Positions 1-8,652 of a DNA stretch of 64,000 nucleotides are shown here, one piece after another (the first letter of the stretch is position 1; every line of letters starts with the position of its first letter). The notes beneath the pieces were generated by a model that saw only the letters and a list, made by a program, of their open reading frames with translations, was not told where the DNA came from and did not search any database. Source of the stretch: Ohessyouella blattaphilus (GTDB lineage: Bacteria > Bacillota > Clostridia > Lachnospirales > Lachnospiraceae); the NCBI RefSeq assembly GCF_024721265.1, contig NZ_JAMXOC010000001.1, forward strand, positions 248,001 through 312,000, in the 5' to 3' direction. The position numbers and the translations under genes were made by a program.

Positions 1-2879
1 TTGATGGTGTTTAAGTTATAGAGCACCACAAAAGCTAGGAGCGCGGCGGCGATAATCAAAACGATAATAACCAGATTAAGGGTTTTAATCATATCATCCA
101 TCTGCCGCATTAAGTCCTTCGAGTACTGAATACTTAAAACCCCGTCTTGAGTCAGGAGACGCTCACCAGACTCTTCAATGCGATCGTAGTCCGCGCTCTT
201 CGTATTAAAGAGCATGCTATTGTAATCGGGAGCCTGGCCGAAGATTTCCTCGTAGTACCCAGGGGATAAGTAGAGATAGTGACCGACGTAATTTTCGCAA
301 ATATTGGCAATCTTAACCGGCGTCTCCACCTCTTTAATCTTAATCGTATCGCCCACTTCTACCTCTAGTTCCTTCGCCGTCTTCTCGGAGATAATCGCCC
401 CTTTGTCATCCAAGCGATACTCTTCGTGACTCTTCCGGTCCCGGAAGTGGATATAATCCTCCAAATCCTTAAGGGTATCCGGGCTAAAGATATAAGCATC
501 CCACTTGGTCTTCCCCTTCGTCAGGGTAACGTTCTTCATGTAGACGGGAAGCGCGGCCGTAATATTACTATCGTCTAAGGCATAATCTAAGATATCTGCC
601 TCTTCGCTTTCGGTCACATCCTCGGTAAAAATCGCTTGCCCCTCATACTGTTGCAAATCCGTATACTGGACGTAGGTAATGTCGTAAATGGAATCCCGAA
701 TACCAAAAGCCGTAATCAACAGCCCCATACAAGCGGCAATACCAAAGACCGTCATAAAGAAGCGCTTTTTATACCGCATTAAATTGCGGATAGTGGATTT
801 CCAGATAAAGCTTAAATGCTTCCAGATAAACCCGATCCGCTCTAAGAACACCCGGGTTCCCTTTTTCGGTGCCGGCGGTCGCATCAGCACTGCCGGTCTT
901 TGCCGTAATTCCTTATAGCAAGAAAAAATGGTCGCTAGCAGCGTACTAAAGACTGCTAAAGCCGTGGCAAACAAACCTAGAGGCAAGTTATACGGCACGA
1001 TAATATCCGGCAGATGCCGATACATCATTCCGTAAGAATAGATAATTATATAGGGGAATATCTTTTCACCAAAGAGCACCCCGAAGATACTTCCCGTCAC
1101 CGTTGCTAGGAGGGCATAACCGATGTACTTCATGGCAATACTCGGCTTATTGTAGCCAAGGGCCTTCATGGTACCAATGGCCATTCGCTGCTCTTCCACA
1201 AGACGGCTCATAGTGGTTAAACTAACGAGAGCGGCCACCAGGAAGAAAATCACCGGGAATACCTCGCCGATTTTTCCTATTCTCAGGGCATTATCGCCAT
1301 ATCCTGTATAATCGGGAAAGGTTGAGCGGTCCTCAATATACCACTTGGGCTTCTTAATATCGTTGACTTTTGCTTCGGCTTCAGAAAGCTCTTTATCTGC
1401 CTCCTTTGACTGCTCGGTCAGTTCCTTCATACCACTATCTAGCTGATTCTTTCTCACGTCTAGCTCGGCTCTTCCTGAGGCCAGCTGTGTGCCTCTGGCT
1501 GAAAGTTCGTTTTTACCGGCTTCTAACTGGCTCGTCCCACTAGCTAATTTCTGATAGCTCGCCTGAAGCACGGCCTCATTGCTAGCAATTTCCGCCTTTG
1601 AAGCATCCAGCTGCTGCCGGATACTCTGGGCCTGAGCATTTAACTGGGATAAGGTGGCGCCTAGCTGACCTTGATTTTCTTTCATCACTCCTAACTGGGC
1701 TTTTAAGCCGGCTAACTGAGCCGCCTCATCAGCCGTTATGCTGCCGTTACTGGCCTTTTCTTCTAGAATCGCAATCTGACCCTCAATCTGGGTTATCCCC
1801 CCGGTGAGTTCATCGTAACTAGCCTGCAACTGCTGAATCTGGTCGCTTAGCTGAGAATACCCAGACTCTCCCGCTTCGTATTTGGCTTTTCCTTCGGCTA
1901 AGGCGTTCATACCGGCATAATAAGCACTCCAACCCTGGTTAAGCTCTTGTTCCTGGGCATATAACTGGGCCCAGGCAGCCTCAATCTGGGCCTCCCCAGA
2001 AACGATTTCCGCCTCCGCATTATTCAGCTGATTTTCGCCATCAGCCAACTCTTTCTTCGCCTTGTCAATCTCTTCATCGGCCTCTTTTCGCGCCTTCTCA
2101 ATCTCCTCATTCGCCTCTTCTACCAGTTCCTCTTGGCGCGTACTAGCAAGCTTATCAGCCACCGGGCTTAAGTCATCTATCACCTCTTCGATCCGCTGAT
2201 CGTATTCATCGGTATAGGCTAAAAACTCCTTGGCACCGCTTACGCTTAAGTAGACTTCGGTATACACTTCCAGCGAAAAGGTCTCTTCGCTAACCAAGCA
2301 AAAGCCACTAACCACACCGGTACCGATATTGGTATTCCCACGCTCAAAGCCGATATAGGCTGGGCTATTTACAATGCCCACTACCTTTAAGCGGTCCTGC
2401 TTAAGGGTATCTTTTACCTCCTTATCACCCTCTAGTGAAAGGTGAATCTCATCGCCTACCTTGTAGCCCAAATCAGAATCTACCACACACTCTCCGATTT
2501 TTTCCGGTAAGTTGCCTTTCTCTAAGCTTACCTGATTAATCTCTGGCAAATAGGAAGATACCCTAAGAACGATCTGTTTCTCATTCTTTTCACAGAGAAA
2601 ATCGCTGCTGTAGCTACCGGTCGCCTTCTCTATATCCTTTTCCTTAGCTAGCGCCTCTACTTCCGTCTCCGTAATGCCATAGGTACTATAGGCCTTTACA
2701 TCCGCCAAATTCGTGCGGTCGTAATACGTATCAGCCGTCACCCGCATATCCGGCTCCGTTGCTCTGATTCCGGAAAAAAAAGCTACGCCTAGGGCCACAA
2801 TAAAGAAGATCGATAAAAATCTTCCCGGACTATTCTTTATTTCTCTGACAAAATCGATAAATGTCGCTTTCTTACCCAA
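1..2879 (-). CDS. FtsX-like ABC transporter permease with long coiled-coil ectodomain (partial, C-terminus outside window)
   Basis: The frame is open from a TTG start at 2879 to the window edge, giving about 959 codons with the C-terminus missing. TTG is chosen because AAGGAG lies 7 bases upstream and the protein then begins MGKKATFIDFVREIKNSPGR, followed by a first membrane helix. Two FtsX cores can be read: one around 1000-1300 (VAALVSLTTMSRLVEEQR, then GTMKALGYNKPS) and one at the left edge (LLAFVVLYNLNTI). Between the first helix and the first core lies a long hydrophilic, Gln/Ala/Glu-rich segment (about 1380-2150) with repeated QLASG-type units, probably an extracellular coiled coil. It pairs with the ATPase encoded 20 bases upstream. 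Known relatives act in lipid or lipoprotein handling, drug export or cell-wall hydrolase control; the substrate here is unknown. Confidence 0.88.
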   Translation of the reverse strand, partial: MGKKATFIDFVREIKNSPGRFLSIFFIVALGVAFFSGIRATEPDMRVTADTYYDRTNLADVKAYSTYGITETEVEALAKEKDIEKATGSYSSDFLCEKNEKQIVLRVSSYLPEINQVSLEKGNLPEKIGECVVDSDLGYKVGDEIHLSLEGDKEVKDTLKQDRLKVVGIVNSPAYIGFERGNTNIGTGVVSGFCLVSEETFSLEVYTEVYLSVSGAKEFLAYTDEYDQRIEEVIDDLSPVADKLASTRQEELVEEANEEIEKARKEADEEIDKAKKELADGENQLNNAEAEIVSGEAQIEAAWAQLYAQEQELNQGWSAYYAGMNALAEGKAKYEAGESGYSQLSDQIQQLQASYDELTGGITQIEGQIAILEEKASNGSITADEAAQLAGLKAQLGVMKENQGQLGATLSQLNAQAQSIRQQLDASKAEIASNEAVLQASYQKLASGTSQLEAGKNELSARGTQLASGRAELDVRKNQLDSGMKELTEQSKEADKELSEAEAKVNDIKKPKWYIEDRSTFPDYTGYGDNALRIGKIGEVFPVIFFLVAALVSLTTMSRLVEEQRMAIGTMKALGYNKPSIAMKYIGYALLATVTGSIFGVLFGEKIFPYIIIYSYGMMYRHLPDIIVPYNLPLGLFATALAVFSTLLATIFSCYKELRQRPAVLMRPPAPKKGTRVFLERIGFIWKHLSFIWKSTIRNLMRYKKRFFMTVFGIAACMGLLITAFGIRDSIYDITYVQYTDLQQYEGQAIFTEDVTESEEADILDYALDDSNITAALPVYMKNVTLTKGKTKWDAYIFSPDTLKDLEDYIHFRDRKSHEEYRLDDKGAIISEKTAKELEVEVGDTIKIKEVETPVKIANICENYVGHYLYLSPGYYEEIFGQAPDYNSMLFNTKSADYDRIEESGERLLTQDGVLSIQYSKDLMRQMDDMIKTLNLVIIVLIIAAALLAFVVLYNLNTI

Positions 2880-2899
2880 TGTGTTTCTCCTTGTGCTTT

Positions 2900-3601
2900 C
2901 TACCACTCGATTTCTTCCACCGAAATCGGGTTCTCATTCTCTCTCATCGATGACACCTTACCGTTTTTAATCTTGATAATTCGGTCTGCCATTGGGGAAA
3001 TAGCCGAGTTATGGGTGATTAAAATCACCGTCATCCCCTTCTCCCTACAGGTGTCTTGAAGAAGCTTTAGAATCGCTTTCCCCGTCTGGTAATCCAGCGC
3101 CCCGGTGGGTTCATCACACAGTAACAGCTTAGGATTTTTGGCTAAGGCTCTAGCAATGGAAACCCGCTGCTGCTCTCCCCCTGATAGCTGGGCCGGAAAG
3201 TTATTGATCCGGGCGCCAAGTCCTACGTCCTCTAAAGTTTCCTTGGCATCCATTGGATGCTTAGATATCTGCAACGCCAACTCCACGTTTTCAAGAGCGG
3301 TTAAGTTGGGAATCAAATTATAGAACTGAAAGACAAAGCCCACATCGTCTCGCCGATAGGTGGTTAACTGGCGCGGGCTATACTTTGCCACATCGTGACC
3401 ATCCACTAATACTTCACCAGAGGTGGCCACATCCATACCTCCGAGAATATTAAGAACGGTGGTTTTCCCTGCTCCACTAGGACCTACCACCACCGCAAAC
3501 TCACCTTGTTCAATCTGAAAATCGATTCCGTCAGCCGCCGGGATCTCAACTTCTCCTACTTTATATACTTTTCGCACATTATTAAGCTCCACAAAACTCA
3601 T
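2900..3601 (-). CDS. ABC transporter ATP-binding protein (LolD/MacB type)
   Basis: This 233-residue cytoplasmic ATPase would power the large FtsX-like permease encoded immediately downstream (20-base gap). It shows a Walker [10 protein letters not shown] near residue 41, a Q-loop in [10 protein letters not shown], the signature [15 protein letters not shown], a Walker [12 protein letters not shown] and the switch His in LITHNS. The order and spacing match the LolD/MacB/FtsE-like exporter class rather than importers. The ATG start is supported by AAGGAG with a normal spacing. The C-terminal tail after IKNGKVSS is short, as usual in this class. Substrate cannot be inferred. Confidence 0.95.
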   Translation of the reverse strand: MSFVELNNVRKVYKVGEVEIPAADGIDFQIEQGEFAVVVGPSGAGKTTVLNILGGMDVATSGEVLVDGHDVAKYSPRQLTTYRRDDVGFVFQFYNLIPNLTALENVELALQISKHPMDAKETLEDVGLGARINNFPAQLSGGEQQRVSIARALAKNPKLLLCDEPTGALDYQTGKAILKLLQDTCREKGMTVILITHNSAISPMADRIIKIKNGKVSSMRENENPISVEEIEW

Positions 3602-3779
3602 GGCTATTCTCCTTAAACCTCTAATTCGTTCCTGATAAATTCTTCGTATATTTCATCATAACACAACAATTATGGGAAAAGATGAAAATTTTGTGATGAA
3701 TTACCATCATTTGCCTCAGCGAAACTAGCAATAGTCACGAAATTCCCTGATAAACCTTATATTGTCTCCAAAAAAATGC

Positions 3780-3785
3780 TATAAT
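3780..3785 (+). promoter_or_regulatory. putative -10 element of the carD-like gene
   Basis: A perfect TATAAT lies 43 bases before the CarD-like start codon, downstream of an AT-rich tract. No convincing -35 hexamer is found at 16-18 bases, so strength is uncertain. This is the only clear signal in the 227-base gap between divergent genes. Confidence 0.5.
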
Positions 3786-3828
3786 ACAATAGTAGTTCGC
3801 CCACACAGTTAAAGATCGGAAGGTAGAT

Positions 3829-4338
3829 ATGTTTAGTGTAAATGAGTTAGTGGTTTACGGCAACTCTGGATTATGCACAGTTGATGCTGTCGGCGAATTA
3901 AACATCCCCAGTGCTAAAAGTGATAAGGCCTATTATACCTTATCACCCTTAAATCAGAAGAATTCACAGATTTATGCCCCCGTTGACAGTGAAAAAACCG
4001 TCATCCGCAAAGTCTTAAGTGAATGCGTCTGTAAGGACTTAGTCAGCGATATCCCTTTTATCACACCCTTTAATGTCCAGACCGAAAAGGATCGTGAGAG
4101 AGAATATCGACAAGTTCTAAAGAGCTGCGATTTACGCGATATCGTCAGCTTAATTAAGTATTTGTATATCAAAAAACTAGACCTGGAAGAACACGGCAAG
4201 AAACTTAATCTTTTAGACAAATCCAGCTTGCAAAAAGCCGAGAAGATTGTCTACAGTGAACTTCAAACTGTGCTTGGTGTAGAGGATGATTTAGTTCGTA
4301 ACTTAATTCTGAGTAATCTTAAAGTAAAGTCAGAATAA
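3829..4338 (+). CDS. CarD/CdnL/TRCF-type transcriptional regulator
   Basis: The 169-residue protein starts MFSVNELVVYGNSGLC and continues with a small beta-rich domain to about residue 62 (AYYTLSPLN, IYAPVDSEKT), the pattern of the CarD/CdnL RNA-polymerase-interacting domain shared with Mfd. The remaining about 105 residues are helical and charged, like the DNA-binding half of CarD. Family members bind the RNA polymerase beta subunit and stabilise or destabilise open complexes at rRNA and stress promoters. The start has the ribosome site GGAAGG seven bases before ATG. The gene stands alone, divergent from the ABC operon and convergent with gatB, with a shared terminator between. Its regulon cannot be read from the window. 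Confidence 0.85.
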   Translation: MFSVNELVVYGNSGLCTVDAVGELNIPSAKSDKAYYTLSPLNQKNSQIYAPVDSEKTVIRKVLSECVCKDLVSDIPFITPFNVQTEKDREREYRQVLKSCDLRDIVSLIKYLYIKKLDLEEHGKKLNLLDKSSLQKAEKIVYSELQTVLGVEDDLVRNLILSNLKVKSE

Positions 4339-4344
4339 GGAGCC

Positions 4345-4384
4345 AAAGGGCCCCGTCGCTTATTAATAAGCGCCGGGGCCCTTT
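4345..4384. terminator. bidirectional Rho-independent terminator between carD-like gene and gatB
   Basis: A long hairpin with arms AAAGGGCCCCG and CGGGGCCCTTT, extended by an inner stem CGCTTATT/AATAAGCG, sits between two convergent genes. A-rich and T-rich flanks allow it to act for both strands. Confidence 0.9.
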
Positions 4385-4389
4385 AAACA

Positions 4390-5823
4390 TCAACTTAATA
4401 GTTTCCTTAATATCTCATTCACCATTCCCGGGTTTCCCTGGCCTTTTAAGACCTTCATGGTCTGACCCACCAAAAAGCCCAGCGCTTTTTCTTTCCCCCC
4501 TTGGTAATCCGCTACCGACTTAGGATTCTTCGCTACCACCTCCTTGGCAATCTCTTCTAAGGCAGCGGTGTCATTTACCGACTTTAAGCCCTTTTCTTCC
4601 ACATATTCTCGCGGACTGACGTCCTCGTCAAAAATATGTTCAAAGACCTCTTTAGCAACGGTGCCATTAATCAATCCTTGATCAACCAAATCAATCAACT
4701 CCGCTAAATGCGCTGGCGAAAAGTTCACGTCTTCCGCCTCTAGGCCACGCTCTTTCACTAAACGTAGGGTCTCCACCATTAGCCAGTTACTTACTTTCTT
4801 TGGTTTATGACAGAGGCTACTCGTCGCTTCAAAAAGGTCAGCCATTCGCTTGGTCTCCGTTAATATGCGGGCATCGTATTCTGGTATGTCAAATTCCTTT
4901 TTATAACGCCTGAGCTTTTCTGCTCTAAGCTCAGGTTGGTTATCCTTGATTCTCTGAACCCAGACCTGGTCAATATGAACTGGCGGTACATCTGGATCAG
5001 GAAAATATCGGTAATCCTGAGCATCCTCTTTCGAGCGCATAGAATAGGAGGTTTCTTTATTATCATCCCAGCGCCGGGTTTCTTGAATAACTGTGTTTCC
5101 ACTTTCTAAAAGCTCTATTTGGCGCTCTCGTTCCCCGGCTATCGCTCGGCTAATGGCCTTAAAGGAGTTAAGATTTTTCATCTCGGTGCGAGTTCCCATA
5201 CTAGCTTCCCCTACAGGTCTAACCGATAGATTCACATCTGCCCTCATCGATCCCTCTTGTAATTTACAATCAGAGGCACCGAGATAACGAATAATTGTCC
5301 GCAACTCATTTAAATACGCGATTACCTCTTCGGCGCTTCGCAAATCCGGCTCCGATACAATCTCCACTAAAGGTACACCACTCCGGTTATAATCCACTAA
5401 TGAAGTATCATCCCACTCATCGTGAAGTAATTTACCCGCATCTTCCTCCATATGCATCTCATGGATGCGAATAATGCGAGGCCCTGCATCCACCTGAATC
5501 TGGATCTGGCCATTTCTGGCAATCGGCAAATACAGCTGAGAAATCTGATAGTTCTGGGGATTGTCCGGGTAAAAATAGTTCTTGCGGTCAAATTTCGTAA
5601 CCGGAGTAATGTCACAGTTTAGCGCCAAACCAATGGCCAGTGCATGCTCTACCACTTGCCGATTAAGAACCGGCAGCGCCCCTGGCATGCCGGTACACAC
5701 CGGACAAGTATGAGTATTCGCAGAAGCGCCAAAGTCATTTTTACAGCTACAGAAAATCTTGGTCTTGGTCTGAAGCTCTACGTGTACCTCCAGGCCGATT
5801 ACCGTTTCGTATGCTTTACTCAT
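4390..5823 (-). CDS. gatB: Asp-tRNA(Asn)/Glu-tRNA(Gln) amidotransferase subunit B
   Basis: GatB (477 residues) activates the misacylated Asp-tRNA(Asn) or Glu-tRNA(Gln) and passes it to ammonia made by GatA. The N-terminus YETVIGLEVHVELQTKTK and the Cys-rich CSCKND...CPVCTGMPG region are characteristic, as are HMEEDAGKL and the YRYFPDPDVPP block. A helical YqeY-like tail follows, ending KGQGNPGMVNEILRKLL. Length matches the family. It overlaps the end of gatA by 8 bases, so translation is probably coupled. It is the last gene of the aspS2-gatCAB operon and is followed by a strong terminator. Confidence 0.98.
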   Translation of the reverse strand: MSKAYETVIGLEVHVELQTKTKIFCSCKNDFGASANTHTCPVCTGMPGALPVLNRQVVEHALAIGLALNCDITPVTKFDRKNYFYPDNPQNYQISQLYLPIARNGQIQIQVDAGPRIIRIHEMHMEEDAGKLLHDEWDDTSLVDYNRSGVPLVEIVSEPDLRSAEEVIAYLNELRTIIRYLGASDCKLQEGSMRADVNLSVRPVGEASMGTRTEMKNLNSFKAISRAIAGERERQIELLESGNTVIQETRRWDDNKETSYSMRSKEDAQDYRYFPDPDVPPVHIDQVWVQRIKDNQPELRAEKLRRYKKEFDIPEYDARILTETKRMADLFEATSSLCHKPKKVSNWLMVETLRLVKERGLEAEDVNFSPAHLAELIDLVDQGLINGTVAKEVFEHIFDEDVSPREYVEEKGLKSVNDTAALEEIAKEVVAKNPKSVADYQGGKEKALGFLVGQTMKVLKGQGNPGMVNEILRKLLS

Positions 5824-7294
5824 CTACTTCCCCTCCTTTTCCAATCGCCGGCGCCTGATAAGGCCGGCTTTTTTCTAAGGCATAGGCAGCCTTTAAAATC
5901 GCCTTTTCCTGAAAGCAGTCTCCTAAAATTTGGATACCGATCGGTAAGCCTTTTAAGTCTTTTCCTATGGGCAGGGTAATGCCTGGAAGCCCGGCTAAAT
6001 TGGCCGAAATGGTATAGATATCGCTTAAGTACATCTGTAGCGGATCCTTTAGACTCTCCCCTAACTTAGGCGCCGTCGTCGGTGCCACGGGAGCGACCAC
6101 CACATCAAACTGAGAAAAAGCCTGAGTAAATCTTTCTTTTATCAAGGCTTTTGCTTTTAATGCCTTCAGATAATAAGCGTCGTAATAGCCAGCACTTAAG
6201 ACGAAAGAGCCTAACATAATCCGGCGCTTAACCTCTTCTCCGAAGCCCTCGCTTCTGGTTCGCTTGTACATCTGGGCCAAATCATCGTAAACGGTCGTAC
6301 GGTAACCATACTTAACCCCGTCAAAACGGGATAAGTTTGAACTTGCTTCCGCAGAAGCCATAACGTAATAGGCAGGCACAGCATACTCGGTGAGACCTAA
6401 CGCAAATTCCGTTACGATGGCCCCTTTATCCGCCAAAATATCTAGCGCTTTCTTAATCTCTTCGGCTACTTCTGTATCTAAGCCCTGACTAAAATACTCC
6501 TTGGGAACGCCAATCTTAAGTCCCTTCACATCTTCTGTTAAGGCACTTCTAAAATCATAATGCTCTCGTCTTACACTTGTAGCATCCTTTTCGTCTGGGC
6601 CCGCTAGCACTTCTAGAATAAGGGCCGCATCGGCAACCGAGCGGGTAACGGGACCAATCTGATCTAGGGAAGACCCATAGGCAATTAGACCATACCGTGA
6701 AATCGTCCCATAGGTGGGTTTTAATCCCACCACGCCGCAGTGACCTGCCGGCTGACGAATCGACCCACCGGTGTCAGACCCTAGCGAAAAAGCACACTCT
6801 CCAGCCGCTACTGCTGCACAACTACCGCCCGAAGAACCGCCCGGAACCCGGGTCAGATCCCAGGGGTTACGGGTCACGCCAAAAGCAGACGTCTCCGTAG
6901 TCGAACCCATGGCAAACTCATCCATATTGGTCTTACCAATGACGATGGCGCCAGCTGCCTCTAGTCGCTCCACCGCCGTAGCACTAAAGGTCGGGTAGTA
7001 GTTCTCTAACATTTTCGAGCTACAAGTAGTTCGAAGTCCTTTCGTAGAAAGATTATCTTTAATCGCTACCGGCACTCCTGCTAGCACACCTAGTGTTTCT
7101 CCTTTAGCAATTCTTGCTTGTACGTCTTCCGCTTTCGCTAGCGCCCTTTCTTTATCTAAGGTGACAAACGCATTCACCTTATCTTCACACGCTTCCATGC
7201 GCTGGAAATACTGAGTCACCACCTCTGGGGCTTGATACTCTCCTGTCTTTATCTTCGCGGCAAGCTCACTTGCCGTTATCTTTGATACATCCAC
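5816..7294 (-). CDS. gatA: Asp-tRNA(Asn)/Glu-tRNA(Gln) amidotransferase subunit A
   Basis: GatA (492 residues) is the amidase that hydrolyses glutamine (or asparagine) to supply ammonia to GatB. The amidase-signature triad is intact: Lys79 in GVPVAIKDN, cis-Ser154 in PGGSSGGSCA and nucleophile Ser178 in GSDTGGSIRQPA. Family length is normal. It starts 11 bases after gatC and overlaps gatB by 8 bases, forming the usual C-A-B order. Together with the archaeal-type AspRS upstream the complex probably makes Asn-tRNA(Asn), and possibly also Gln-tRNA(Gln). Confidence 0.98.
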   Translation of the reverse strand: MDVSKITASELAAKIKTGEYQAPEVVTQYFQRMEACEDKVNAFVTLDKERALAKAEDVQARIAKGETLGVLAGVPVAIKDNLSTKGLRTTCSSKMLENYYPTFSATAVERLEAAGAIVIGKTNMDEFAMGSTTETSAFGVTRNPWDLTRVPGGSSGGSCAAVAAGECAFSLGSDTGGSIRQPAGHCGVVGLKPTYGTISRYGLIAYGSSLDQIGPVTRSVADAALILEVLAGPDEKDATSVRREHYDFRSALTEDVKGLKIGVPKEYFSQGLDTEVAEEIKKALDILADKGAIVTEFALGLTEYAVPAYYVMASAEASSNLSRFDGVKYGYRTTVYDDLAQMYKRTRSEGFGEEVKRRIMLGSFVLSAGYYDAYYLKALKAKALIKERFTQAFSQFDVVVAPVAPTTAPKLGESLKDPLQMYLSDIYTISANLAGLPGITLPIGKDLKGLPIGIQILGDCFQEKAILKAAYALEKSRPYQAPAIGKGGEVDE

Positions 7295-7305
7295 CTTGCT
7301 CCTCC

Positions 7306-7593
7306 TTATCCTATCGTTTTCGGCACCTTAAACATTCCATCTTTCACTAATGGTGCATTCTTAAGCGCTGCCTCTGCGCCGTTTTCACCACTAGGAATGT
7401 CTTCGCGAAAAACATTGTCAGACGCAAACAAATGGGTAAGCGGCTCTACCGCTTCCGTATCTAGCGTCTCTAACGTTTCAATATAAGTCAGCATTTTTTC
7501 CATTTCGGCTGCTGCCTTTTTCTTCTCCTCTTCTCCTAGCTCTAATTGAGCTAAAAGGCTTACATGGGCAATTGTCTCATCTGTAATTTTCAT
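7306..7593 (-). CDS. gatC: Asp-tRNA(Asn)/Glu-tRNA(Gln) amidotransferase subunit C
   Basis: This 95-residue protein matches GatC, the small clamp that wraps GatA and GatB. It shows the conserved opening ITDETIAHVSLLAQLELGEEE, the MLTYIETLETLDTEAVEPL helix and a proline-poor tail ending LVKDGMFKVPKTIG. The ATG has GGAGAAAAGCG upstream. It lies 12 bases after the zinc-ribbon membrane protein gene and 11 bases before gatA, which supports a single transcript. Confidence 0.95.
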   Translation of the reverse strand: MKITDETIAHVSLLAQLELGEEEKKKAAAEMEKMLTYIETLETLDTEAVEPLTHLFASDNVFREDIPSGENGAEAALKNAPLVKDGMFKVPKTIG

Positions 7594-7605
7594 TCGCTTT
7601 TCTCC

Positions 7606-8637
7606 TTACTCTACTACGTAATTGCTATAAAGCAGAACCGCATCGCTGGCCGGATCCTCACTTAAAATCGTCTGACTAGGTGTCAAGAGAATCTCTAGCT
7701 CATCTTCCGTATCTTCAGCAAACAAATACATCCCTTCTGCTAGAACCACATTGCGCTTGCCAATTGTGGTTATTTCAAAATTATCTAGATTGTATTCCTC
7801 ACCACCTACATCCTGTTTCAAGTTAAGAAAGAGATACTCTCCTCTTACTAGGGTAATATCGTAGGTTCCTGGCTTGATATCTTCACCAACCAGAATTTTC
7901 TTACCCGTTAACTTCTGACTAATCGCTGGCTCACCGGCGTTCGGATTCGCCAAAGGTGCTACCCATTCAGAACTGGCATTCTCGCTTCGGAAGTGAATCG
8001 GGTTTTCTCCCTCTATAAATACCACTGCCCCCTCAAAGAGGCGAAGGTCATCTAGATAATTCTCTTCTTCATAGCTATATTCAAATAAATTAATCATGTT
8101 TTCCGAATCACGCACCTGAACCGTGTCGAAATCATCCACCGTGGTAGCCACATAAGTCCCCTCTGGTAAATCCCTTCCGACTACGTAAAACCCAGGGGCT
8201 AACTCGATTGCAAACTCCTGTCCTGTCTCTGGCAAGGTCTTTTCTGTATATTTATAAGGATCGTAATTAAAGGCTTCCCCGTCGTCGTCAAAGTTTAGAT
8301 TAAAATCCTTTGGTAGTTCTATATGGGGTTCTATCCTCGCCCTATAGATATCCATCACATTCGGCAAGATTGACGCTAGTGCCAATAAAATAGTGATAAT
8401 TCCTGCCAAAAGTTTGGTTTTTTTTCCCTTATTCTTCTTTCCCTTATTCTTCTGTGCCACTTGCTGAGGACTTGCCCATGTCTTTTGGGGTTTAGTGGAG
8501 CTATTCTGCGCCGTCCCTACTGGCTTTGCCTCATTATTAATCTCGGCAACCGTCTCGTTTTCTTGATAGCGCATTCCGCATTCCTTACACACACCCTGGG
8601 AATCTACATTCCCCCCACACAAATTACAATTCCTCAT
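7606..8637 (-). CDS. zinc-ribbon single-pass membrane protein with repeated beta domains, unknown function
   Basis: I do not recognise the 343-residue protein as a named family. It opens with a zinc ribbon (CNLCGG then CKECG), followed by a low-complexity charged linker ending in a KNKGKKNKGKK stretch, one membrane helix near residues 75-95 (LLAGIITILLALASIL) and a C-terminal extracellular part. That part has two similar beta modules, one around GFYVVGRDLPEGTYVATT and one around KILVGEDIKPGTYDITLV, each with a following segment suggesting a short beta barrel or jelly-roll repeat. It sits 15 bases after aspS2 and 12 bases before gatC on the same strand, so it is transcribed within the transamidation operon. 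Whether that link is functional is unknown. Its ribosome site GAGGAGGAAGAA is strong. Confidence 0.8.
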   Translation of the reverse strand: MRNCNLCGGNVDSQGVCKECGMRYQENETVAEINNEAKPVGTAQNSSTKPQKTWASPQQVAQKNKGKKNKGKKTKLLAGIITILLALASILPNVMDIYRARIEPHIELPKDFNLNFDDDGEAFNYDPYKYTEKTLPETGQEFAIELAPGFYVVGRDLPEGTYVATTVDDFDTVQVRDSENMINLFEYSYEEENYLDDLRLFEGAVVFIEGENPIHFRSENASSEWVAPLANPNAGEPAISQKLTGKKILVGEDIKPGTYDITLVRGEYLFLNLKQDVGGEEYNLDNFEITTIGKRNVVLAEGMYLFAEDTEDELEILLTPSQTILSEDPASDAVLLYSNYVVE

Positions 8638-8652
8638 TTCTTCCTCCTCATT

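Noticed and set aside
688-2000. Plus-strand open frames at 688-918 and 1598-1807
   Set aside because: They lie antisense to the FtsX-like permease, whose minus-strand frame is open and shows family motifs throughout.
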